From the NCBI GenBank assembly GCA_963930655.1, contig OZ005602.1, positions 22,333,840 to 22,397,839 on the forward strand: a stretch of DNA of 64,000 nt. The letters are read 5' to 3'. Origin of the DNA: Myrica gale. Lineage: Eukaryota > Streptophyta > Magnoliopsida > Fagales > Myricaceae. This document shows, one piece after another, positions 23,501-34,000 of the stretch. The translations under genes were made by a program, and so were the position numbers. The notes under the pieces were generated by a model, which was not told the DNA's origin, made no database searches, and was given only the letters and a program-made list of their open reading frames with translations. How positions within the stretch are numbered: position 1 is the first letter of the stretch; each line of letters opens with the position of its first letter.

Positions 23501-24779
23501 ATGAAGTGGGAAATGGAAATTCTGTCCCCTGCATCTTATATTTCGAACGCGAGTTGGCTTCTCGACGACAGCAAGAGCACGAAATGGACTCCGGCGGAGA
23601 ACAAGATGTTCGAAAACGCGCTGGCGGTGTACGACAAGGAATCGCCGGACAGATGGCAGAAAGTGGCGGCGATGATCCCGGGAAAGACTGTCGGGGATGT
23701 GATGAGGCAGTACAAAGAATTGGAAGTCGATGTTAGCAATATAGAGGCAGGGCTGGTACCGATTCCTGGATATACCACCTCGCCATTCACATTGGATTGG
23801 GTGAGTAGTCATGGCTACGAAGGGTTTAAACAATCCTACGGCATCGGCGGAAAGAGATCTTCGTCAACTCGACCTGCGGAGCAGGAGAGAAAGAAAGGGG
23901 TTCCATGGACAGAGGAGGAGCATAAGTGAGTGTCCCAATTAAATTCTGTTCTTGCTTTAGTTTTACGTAATGGTAAAGTTTAATAATGTGTACGGCACAC
24001 AACTTCAGTACTTGAACTGGGATTTTCGTTTGAGAATAAAATCTTCCTTACATGCAAAAGACAATCTTACACAAGGAATTCTACCAGATAAATATGCTCC
24101 TTAACAGTGTTTTATAAGTATAGGGAACCAAAACCTTGTTTTTTTGGACAAGATGTTTTCATTGGTGGGGATTTCTTGACTCTATTTGCGTAGTTCGCTT
24201 GTTATTCGTGCTACTTTTCGTCTTTTGCTTCTTCTTTGACCTGAAAGTTGAATCACCCGCCGCAGATTGTTCCTTATTGGGCTGAAGAAATATGGAAAAG
24301 GGGACTGGAGAAACATCTCGCGCAATTTCGTCACCACTAGGACACCGACTCAGGTGGCTAGCCATGCTCAGAAGTACTTCATCAGGCAGCTTTCAGGAGG
24401 CAAGGATAAGCGGCGAGCTAGCATCCATGACATTACGACTGTCAATCTTGTTGACACGAAAATGCCTTCACCGGACAATAAAATATCCTCTTCCCCGGAG
24501 CACAGTACGGTGCTTCAGCAGCAGCAGCAGCAGCAGAGAAATTCTGCTGCCACGCCTAGAGCAGCTTATCAATGGGGTCAGCCAAATGGCGGAGCAACCA
24601 TGGCTTTCAACTCAGCGCATGGAAATGTGTTCATGACTTCTCCCTATGGGATTATTAACTCTTATGGGCCCAAAATGCAGGGCCAAAGTCTGCCAAGAGG
24701 TGTTTCGCATGACTCCTATGTTGTGCCTCAAAATATGCTTTTCCAAATGCACTCCGCACAGCACTACCCCCATGGATGA
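23501..24779 (+). CDS. DIVARICATA-like MYB transcription factor (1R/SHAQKYF type), 2 exons, 312 aa
   Basis: A nuclear DNA-binding regulator of the family that includes snapdragon DIVARICATA and Arabidopsis At5g58900. Exons 23501-23925 and 24266-24779 join in frame across a GT..AG intron, which splits the codon for Lys in EEHK|LFLIGL. The N-terminal SANT/MYB-like domain (about residues 27-76) has [18 protein letters not shown] and [14 protein letters not shown]. The C-terminal MYB (about 133-182) has [20 protein letters not shown], the defining VASHAQKYF motif at 172-180, and then the conserved [21 protein letters not shown] short polyGln run is encoded by CAG repeats near 24517. The start at 23501 is supported by the conserved MEILSP.SY..NASWLL opening. 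Intact, with no unusual residues in either domain. It lies in a block also holding OCTOPUS-like and PTR genes. Confidence 0.93.
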
Positions 24780-25463
24780 GATAGCCGTTATATTTGTATT
24801 CTCCATGGCCCTTGAACTGCCATATCTTTTGTTCTGTTGGCTAGTATTGCTGTGTTTGTGCGTTTTTCCTGGCTCTATGTGAATATGTTATTTAGAACTT
24901 GGGCAGTCCACAGTACATGAACTTGAAGTGGGCAAGCTTCGTGTTTTTCTCAGTTTCTCTTGGAACTTCAAATTCTGAGCTCTGAAATTCACTGGAAGGA
25001 GTCTCAAACTTGGGTCTCTTTTCACGAAATTTTAGTGGTTGAATACAAGTTCTCAGATTTTTGACCAGATTCACATGATTTCTTGCAATGTTGTCAAGAA
25101 TGGAGTGACGGGCCTATGCAGAACGCATTTATTGATGGGGGCATGGTGTGCATGACTCGGATACTATTTATTCTGTAGAGACATTGGGAATAGTTCTGAA
25201 CCAGAAACAGCAGGTTGCTATTTTTGACCGTCGATAATTCTTTAGCCTTAGGAATGGCCATTCACTCAAGAGATCAAATTAGAACTGCGAGAAATGATTA
25301 AGCATCAATATTGGCTAATAAGATATGAAAGTCCAAGTTTGCATGGGGAATGAAAACAGGCATCAGCGAGACAGAGAAAAACTGGAAGGAGTAAGCGTTT
25401 AATGTTTTGGGTAACTCTTTCTCTGTGGAACATGACATGGAGTTCTTTTGAGCAGCTAAGTAG
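24780..25463. other. 3' flank of the MYB gene, no other gene seen
   Basis: Probable 3' untranslated region followed by non-coding DNA. Confidence 0.5.
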
Positions 25464-25850
25464 TTTTTTTTTTTTTGAGTGAAAACGGTGGTGGGCGACC
25501 ACGATAGTAGCTTTCTTTGAGCGTGATCATAAGGGCTCTTACTTGATGAAGGTGTTGAATTGAGTCAGAGACAATAAGAGTAGTTTTTCTTGGACGTGAC
25601 CATAGGGGCTCCTGCTTGATGTAGGTGTTGGATTTAGCTACAGCTACCGCACCCAATAAAGGGGAAACTTCACTATACTCACACCAAAGTGCAACTAAGA
25701 AATAGTGCTGGAGGCCAAGTTTGATTCGAGGATTTATGTCCCTACCCACCGTATGCAACTAAGAAATAGTGCTGGAGTCCAAGTTTGATTCGAGGATTTA
25801 TGTCCCTACCCACCGTATAAGGTGACCGCGTTACCAGTTAGACTACTGCT
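25464..25850 (-). mobile_element. SINE-like element with internal tandem duplications
   Basis: Read on the minus strand, it starts with TAGTCTAACTGGTAACG, a fair box A. It continues to AATCCTCGAATCAAAC, a fair box B, and ends in an A-run (the T-run at 25464-25476 on plus). The box-B region is present twice as a 64-base unit. A further 43-base segment (cgtgatcataagggctc... and cgtgaccataggggctc...) is also imperfectly doubled at about 25520 and 25590. No sure target duplication. Confidence 0.55.
25691..25818. repeat. Two 64-bp tandem units
   Basis: 25691-25754 and 25755-25818 differ at a single base (ggaggcc versus ggagtcc), so the duplication is recent compared with the host element. Confidence 0.9.
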
Positions 25851-25910
25851 GTCGAAAACTACGATCTAAAGAGCAGAAGTGACTATCAAATATTTTCACG
25901 AACCATGGTG

Positions 25911-26389
25911 TGTGATACCCCGAATCTCACATGTAGTAGGAGAGAAGAATGAATGAGAGATGTATTCTATAAGGGTCAAGTCCCACATTGGGACCTTACT
26001 AGGTTGAACTGAGCTTTATAATGATCAGAGGCTTTAAGAGCAACCTTGACTAGTCATTTTGAAGTCAAAACACAGATGTGGCTAGTGCTTGTCCTTGAGT
26101 CGTTACAAATGGTATCAGAGCGGTCCTAGTAACCACCAATGTGGGCTTAGTGGGCCTTGACGAGGACGTCAAGAATTTAAGGGGGGTGATTGTGATACTC
26201 TAAATTCCACATGGAGTGAGAGAGGAGAATGAATGAGAGATGTATTTTATAAGGGTCAAGTCTCACATTGAGACCTTACTAGGTTGAGCTGAGCTTTATA
26301 ATGATTCAAGTGGCTTTAAGAGCAATCTTGACTAGTCATTTTGAAGTCAAAGCACAAATATAACTAGTATTTATCCTTGAGTCGTTACA
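25911..26389 (+). mobile_element. TRIM (terminal-repeat retrotransposon in miniature)
   Basis: Two terminal repeats of about 197-199 bp lie at 25911-26107 and 26191-26389. Both run from TGTGATAC to GTCGTTACA. Between them are only about 83 bases, holding a primer-binding site tggtatcagagc (26110-26121, complementary to initiator Met tRNA) and a polypurine stretch aatttaaggggggtga before the second repeat. There is no coding capacity, as usual for TRIMs. By eye the repeats differ at roughly one position in eight, mostly C/T and G/A changes, so this is an old fossil copy. Confidence 0.88.
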
Positions 26390-26625
26390 TTGTAGGCATC
26401 GTAGGTGGAATTGTACGCTTTAGGCGTGTTATTGGACCAAAGCTCGACCGAGTCACTGAGCACTGAGTTGGGTTTTCCGTACAGTATCTGTTTGCAAACT
26501 TTTATTCACAGCCCCTTTTTAGACTGTTTCACCAATCCAATTTTTTTTCCTGCACCAAAAATGGGCCTAGTTGACTGTGCTTGACCACCTCACCATAGTC
26601 GATGCTGACTCTACATGCACTAACC
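26390..26625. other. Spacer between two elements
   Basis: No gene. Includes the left 11-bp target copy (26615-26625) of the next element. Confidence 0.4.
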
Positions 26626-28217
26626 CAGTGGCGGAGCCAGAAACCCAATTAATGGGGGGCAAACTTATAAGGAAAAATGACAAAAATTTTTTTTTACTAC
26701 TTAATGCAAAAAAATATCTTCAGAGTATAAATAAAAAAAAATTAAGGACTAAAAACACTAAAAATATTGAAATACACGTACCGTACTATTTGCTGATACT
26801 GAGAGGTGACATTAAAGATTAAATTCTTGTTGTTCAAGACACCAATAGAGCATCAACTAATCACACAAACAAAAGTATTTATATATATATATATATATAT
26901 TCTTTGTAAAACAAAACACATAAATGAAATAAAGTATTTTCAGCAATATAACTTTTTACTTCCATGAATGAAGTACTTATTTTTGTTGCCAGAAAGGATG
27001 TGCCCTATGCTCAATAAGTCCTGCTGAATTTGTTGGGATCTGTAAAAAGAAAACATAACACATAAATGAGAAAAATAAACAATTATTGTATTTCTATTAT
27101 TCTTGAAAGAAATAATAGCAAATCGAAGCATATTGGAAAAAGAAGCCAAATTATCCAAAGTTCAAAAAGAATCCAGGTTCCGATGACATAAAAATACTTC
27201 TCACCCTTGCTATAGTTTTTTTAGTGTGACAGTACTATTGAACACGAGCTTCTCAAGAGTGGAATCTCTATCAACAATAAAATAACCCGAAATTGAAAGG
27301 AGAAAATACATACTTGGTAAATGATAATAGAAAAAAAATTTGGACAAAAAGTTCAATCTTAACATCCAAATAACTATTCTACTCCCCTTACAAAATGAGA
27401 AAACAGAAAAATCGTAGTTCAAAGGCTAAATTAAAGACTAAAATTTTGAAGAAATAGATTTATAATTTGATCCAAACGTCACAAATTACAATGGAAAAGA
27501 AGTTCCACCTTTAGAGAAAGACAATTAAAAACAAGTTAATCTCATGGGCTATGAAAAATCAGACCTAAACAAACAAAAGATAGATGAAAATGAGTCTTAC
27601 TTCAACTTTGGATTTTCATAAATTGTGGAGAAGTCAGACATATAAAATTAGATGATGATAGTAACAATAAAATGATATAACCAATGATTCTCTAGTAAGT
27701 AAAGATGGACACACAACACACTTGAATAATTGAATTATCACTTATCCAACAAGAGCACACCATCCCCTTTCTCAGTATTTGCGATATCCAAATTCTCAAC
27801 CAAGTCCAACATAAAAGACAAAAGAACAAAAAAAAAAGCAGTACTAGAATAGTGAAAACATTTATTTCAATTATTACAACACACAACGATTATCAGGAAT
27901 CAGGAGAAGTATATGAAATATTCGTCGCAAAATTCACGACAACGTCGACAAGTTAATATAGGATTTCAAATTTTGACATAAATAAATATCTCTCTGATTA
28001 TTCTTTTAATTTGATTTTGAGGTATTGGGCTGCTTGGGTTTTAAGGGGGGCGGGCTGATTCATCTAGGCAGGTAAGGGGGCAAACATAATTTTTATTTGG
28101 CCAAGGGGGGCAAACCTAATAAAAAAAATAAAAAATAAAAAAAATTGCATGTAAAAATTTTTTTTGGGGGGAGCCAACCGGGGCAATGGCCCCGGTTCGC
28201 CCCCCCTCCCTCCGCCG
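26626..28217. mobile_element. Non-autonomous DNA transposon, about 1.6 kb
   Basis: The left end cagtggcggagccag and the inverted right end cggcggagggagg are the ggcggag-type termini common in plant genomes. An exact direct repeat, atgcactaacc, flanks the element at 26615-26625 and 28218-28228. G-rich ggggggcaaac blocks occur just inside both ends. The interior is AT-rich with a (TA)n run at 26880-26900 and no transposase frame. A 9-11 bp duplication points to a Mutator-like origin, but the superfamily is not certain. Confidence 0.8.
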
Positions 28218-28228
28218 ATGCACTAACC

Positions 28229-31074
28229 GAAGCATCATATGCTTGAGCCCCCTTTTTTTTTCCTCTTTTATTTGGCAATCTTTTTTCTTTCTTTCTTAGA
28301 GAGAGCTTTTTCAATAGATCCTTCGAGAGAGAGAAGAAGATCCCCCTCCTAGAACCATTAATCAAGAATTAAATTAATAATAATTTAATACCACAAAAGT
28401 AAGATTCATGTGGGATTACCCAAGTAAATTACTTAATATATTTATTTGGTCGTGAATGGTGGCAATACTGTAGCAGGAGCATGATGGATTGTTCTGATCA
28501 GTCGGTCCAAAGGGGAAAAAAGAAAAGAAAAGGAAAGGCATAGTGGGTTTTTGTGATTCTAAACGTACGGCACCAACCAAGTAAACAAAAAGTTTAATGG
28601 TTTCACTGTTCTCTCCATCTAGAGACAAATTGTGATCCCGTTCATGGAGACAGCAACCTATATACCTTTTCATTAGGCAGAAAAAAAGAGTTCTTTGCCT
28701 TTTGTTAATCAGTGTAGATTACACTTTTAATAGCCCTGAATGGGGCTTTGAGATTCTCTTTTGGTGGGGGAGATGTCATTGGCCTTAAAATTTCCTCTTT
28801 TATTTTTTTCTAATTTTTATTTCATATTTTTTTTATTTGGACCCTTTAGGACCAAGAATCTTCTTCCCTGAATTAGGTGCTTTGTTGAGCTAATGATGAT
28901 CCTCTAATAAGACAAATTAACAATTATTATCCAATTTTAATTGAGTGAAGTTGCTCACTCACTGAATCTTGCTACTGATTGATTGAGGCCTTGAAACGTA
29001 GGTTTTTTTTTTCTTTTTTTCCTCCTAATACAGATATGGGATCATAATGATTGAGAAATTACAACTAATATTTTCCTAGATTTCTCAGATTTTAGGTCAA
29101 AAAGCTTAATATAGCGGTCGATCGGTACAAATTTGCTGACGTGTTTTGAGCTTCCGTTAAAAGATGGACGAAAGCTTGACTGAAGAGCCTCATCGTCAAA
29201 AGTATGAAACTTAAAGACTTTAAATTTAAAATTTGAAATCTAATTACTCAAATGTAAAACGGGTCAAAGCCCAAAGACTTATTTGTCAATTTCTCAATAA
29301 TTTAGTGTTAAACTTTTCAAGTGGACTAAGTTAGATCACGTCTCTCTTTCTCAAGGGGAGCAATCCTCCACCAACCTTTCAATTTGCTCTCTATGCTCTG
29401 TACGGTTGAGTTGGTGTCTCGCGAACAGACAAATGCCAAATCCAATGTCAGGCCCTGAATTCTCATACCCTTTTCTCTTCTGTTTTTATTTATTAATATT
29501 TAAGAAAAATTATTTACCCCTTTTTCTTTTTCTTGATCGGCAGAATTATTGAGTCATTTATTTTATTATTCTATATAATCCCTAATGCCCTATGTAGGCA
29601 CTACTATCATGAAAAGCCCAGTAAACCACCCCCATGTGACCTTTCCTGTAGTATATTCCCGTCCAGAGCCTACTGTATCCCATCCCCCGGTAGGCGACAA
29701 AACTAACCGCCATATTTGCAAAAAAGGAGAAGCATTTGCGGCAAGTTGCATAGGAAAAGCACCTTATGTTATGCCCTTCCACTTTATTCTCTAAGAGGAT
29801 CAACATCTTACCAAGCTGTAACGCTTTACATATATAGTGTTTTTTTGACGAGTACTGCACACTTTCGGTCATCTAGTTTTCCCCAAATTATTGAACAATA
29901 TTCCGATTCTTTATCCTGCTTTTTTCTGAATCAAAGACTGATACAGATGTATTTTAGTGAAGCCTTAAGCTCTATGTGAGGAAAATAAACTACTATAAGA
30001 ATTCTGGTGAGAGGTGCAATGATTCTTTATAATTTTTTGTCCAAACTGTACTGTGTGATTTAGTAAAGATACTCCATTGTAGGGTCTATTCGAAACTTTG
30101 CATTAAAAAATAAACCATGGAGAAGAAATACGGTGAGAGATTAGCCCAGGATTCCCTGTAATTTCCTATTTGAATTGCACCGTACAATTTGATCAGAGAT
30201 TAAACACAATAATTAAACTCATTATAAGACTCATGCTCTCGAAACTTTGGGCTTGATTCTCTGGACATGATTCTTTCATTGGCCCTAGAGATGTATAAGT
30301 AATCTCTTGCTTGGGCTTAGCTTATTGCAAATTGAGTTCAAGGGGTGAAAGCTAGTCGGTCCTGGTTGTTTGGTTTGGGCAGGATAGTAATCTCTTGCGG
30401 TGGTGTTTGATCATAGCCTTCAGTTCATGGGCTTTAGCTAGAGTCTCCAATGGGTGATTTGTTCTCGGCGGCGAGGGGATAGAGGTGAACGACCCTGAGT
30501 ACGGGGGCAGAGGTGAGATTAAGGTTAAGGGAATAAAGGTGCGCTGTTTCAGTGAGAGTTTTAGGAAGGAATGAGGGAAGGGAGGCTTCACAGAAAAGAT
30601 GAGAGATGGTTAATATTTATCTCCCTTGCACATTGTTAGTAACTTCACTTTTTGGACAATCTGAGAGTATAATTAATGTGAACCAATGAGAAACTATCAT
30701 TCTGCCTCCAAAAATTTGAAAAAAAATAGAAATTATGGGACTTTCTGGTTCAATTATTTCACTAATGGTGGCTCACTTATGGAAAACTTCATTCAAGTCT
30801 GGCACCTCCCACATTTAAGCAGAAGAACATGGCCAAATTGTTTTACCTTTATTCAATAAAACCACAATTCACCTTCAACAAGACTTCATAATTGGGTCCC
30901 TAGCACTGTTACAGACCAAAAACAGGAAAGTTTGTGAAGGTGTGGCTGTTTAGAATAGGAAATGAATGGGGTTTGCATTAGTCGACCAAGAACAGACAAA
31001 TGTGATCCCAATAGAACTCCGTTCGTGGACCAGCTATTTCTGCATATGTGGTTTTGAGAAAGTCACACAACTGA
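28229..31074. other. Intergenic, no gene seen
   Basis: Downstream of GH3 copy 1. ATG frames are short, overlapping and without domains. A MITE-like patch may lie at 29100-29290, but no matching ends were found. Confidence 0.5.
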
Positions 31075-34000
31075 TCAGTTCAGAGATTTTTCCTTGTGGC
31101 TTGTCAACCCAAAGCCTAGAGGGAATAAAGGGTCGTATGAGTTGACCCCAATATGCAAAGGCAGTTGTTCGACCTGTTTAAACCATGTCACTGGTAATCG
31201 GCCCTTGAATTCATGATCTCCAAAGACGACATCAGCAATCCCTCCTCCTTCACTTCCAGGCAACCAAGCAGCGACCAGAGCATCTATCTTTTCCAAAAGC
31301 CAAGGCTCTAATACTAGGGGTCTTCCAGATATCAGAATAACCAATGTGGGGATACTTTCTGCAACTGAACTTATTATGTCAGCTCCACCAATGGGGATTA
31401 CAAGCTCCGAGTTATCACCAGGGGTCTCCGCATAAGGTTCTTCTCCGACAGCAACAATTGCAAACGAGAAATTCTGATGTGCTAAGGTGTCTGCGGATGG
31501 ACGTTGCTCATAAACAACTTCTGTTTCATCTCCCACTGCTTCTTTAATAGCATCCAAGATTGTTGTGCCTAAAACACAGTAACATCATGAGTTCGGTGGC
31601 GATGTGCATCCAATGGCATTATGTACAGAAAAAAGAAAATCTAAATGTTTCTAAGTCGTCCATAGATGTCTTCTTGAAGCAAGTTGCCTAGAAACAGCAT
31701 AGTATGTTGCCACAACAATAAAGAGAACCAAACACAGCAAATTCTTTTCGTTGTATAAGGAATATTGATTTCTTTAAATCTTCATTCTTATTTATTTATT
31801 TATTTATGCTGGTACGAAGGAGATGGTAACCTAAGTATGCTATAGAGTGACATATTGCATGCTTCTTATGGCAACCAAAGAAAGACGTTTGATCATTATT
31901 AAAAAGAAACTGAGCAAAGTATGCGTTTGGTTATCTTTCAGGCATGGATTACAGTTTGGCCTGATATTCCATGTTTGCCACACAATTCTCAACAACTACG
32001 TTAAAGAAGACATTGAACACGTGAATTTTATGAAGAGCACTGTGTACTAGTAGGGCTGAGGTTGGGGCAGATATCAAATGGCTTGCACGATAAACTAAAA
32101 TGCACATAAATAGAAAAACCAGTCTTCCAGAGGTGAATAAAAAGCACAATGAATACAGATGAAAATAAAGGCAAGTAGCACAATAATTGAGGGAATCAGC
32201 CTTGAAAGATAAAAAAATAAAATCTATCCTGAAAAAGCCAAATATCTTCTTGTCAAGTCAATCGTGAAGGTCTTGCTTGCTTCTTCTAAAGCACAACGTA
32301 ATTGCATGCATACCTATTGTAATCCTTCCGCTGCCTCCATACCATGTAGCCGTCCACCCTCCACACTGATATCCAAGATTATCAGCATGTGTTCCAGCAA
32401 CAAGAATTCTTCTAGCATTTCTGTCTAATGGAAGAAAAGGTTTATTGGGGTCCTTCCCATTCTTCAGAAGAACCAAGGACTTGTGGACTGCTTCACGTGC
32501 TAGATTCCTATGCAACTGCAGAAAATTTCAAAGGTAGAAATTTATCTCAGCTTTAAAGTAACAAATCAGATGGGTTTGTTGCATATGATAGTTGGATGCT
32601 AACTAAACGCATTAAATTATCTCCAGCATGCATTCTAATAAGATATCTTGTAAATTATAAATTGAACAGCAGAAATAAAGCAATTGTCACTATTCCTTTA
32701 TCAGGATCCACTCATTTTGAGAACTTTTAAGAGGCTCATAGCCTTTAGCGAACCCTCCTCCTCTAGCCTTGCCTTTCTCTTCATTCTAGATCATCTGCAC
32801 TATTCTGTCTGCAGTTACCAGCGTTCCATTCTTCCAACTTAATGACATATAGCACGCCATTCCCTTTCCTTTCCCCCCCTCATTATTGTTGTGTCTAGTT
32901 AGGGGTTTCAGGTGATTGTGAAATTAAATTATGCGGGAATGGCAACAACTGTCCAGTTGCTCTTTGGCAGGATTTTCAGCAACTGGTTCAAGCCATCCAC
33001 CATTTTCCCCAGGTGCAGTGTGGATAATTCATAATCCAAGACCAGATATAAAACAATTCCTAAAGAATCAACTTCCTAAATCTGAAATTGTTTCTCTCTC
33101 AGTGTATGTTTATAATCAGCAAAATAGCAGCAGAGGTGTCACCACATTCAAGGGAGAGATGAATAATCCAGTTTGATTTAACAAAGGAACGTTTTTACAT
33201 TTTCTCTAAAAGATAACAAAGTTGCAAGATTCCAGAAATGCCCATACAACATATGCTAACTTCTGGAAAAAGTTACCTCACAACCAACTTTATCCAGCAA
33301 AGATCTATCAGTGTAGGGAAATTCAAAAAGACCAGCAACAAACTTCACTCTAAGTATCCGTTCAACAGCATCATCAATCCTGGCCATTGTTATCTCCCCT
33401 GATTCTGCCAGAGACATCAATTCCTCCACAAATAATTCAAACCTAAAAGGCACCATCACCTACATATTTTCTCAGTCAGGCAAAGGAAGACACAAATAAA
33501 GGACGCAACCTTAGTTTAGGTTCTGAAATTGAGTTGATGTCTACCATGTCTATTCCTGCATTAACAGCAGAGGAAATGCAGGAACGATAGTTTGAGCCAC
33601 GAGGTTCACTTAATCGGTCAAGTGCTTCCCAGTCAGAAATTACAAAACCCTGCAGAGGAATTTTGCCTCAAGATTTATCCATATGCACAGCAACTGTAAT
33701 CGTAGAAACAACAAATATAAGGGCATATGATTATTGTATGTGGAATTCCCCTAATAGCTTACCCCTTTCTTTCTCAAAGACCCATACACTTTCATTTCAG
33801 AAGAAAGACAAAAAAATAAAAGAAAATAAAAAAGAGTTGAAAACAGAATTAGAGGAAATATGCAATTCTATCTTCCCAGGGGTACCAATGGCCCAATTAT
33901 AATGTTGTGGCTTGGCAAGAAAAATAAATAGATTTGTGTCAAATATCAGCACTATTACCTTAAAACCTAGCTTTTCTTTTAAAATTTTTTTAAGGAGAAA

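Noticed and set aside
29090-29290. Possible MITE with cggtcgatcggtac
   Set aside because: No pairing arm or flanking duplication could be matched.
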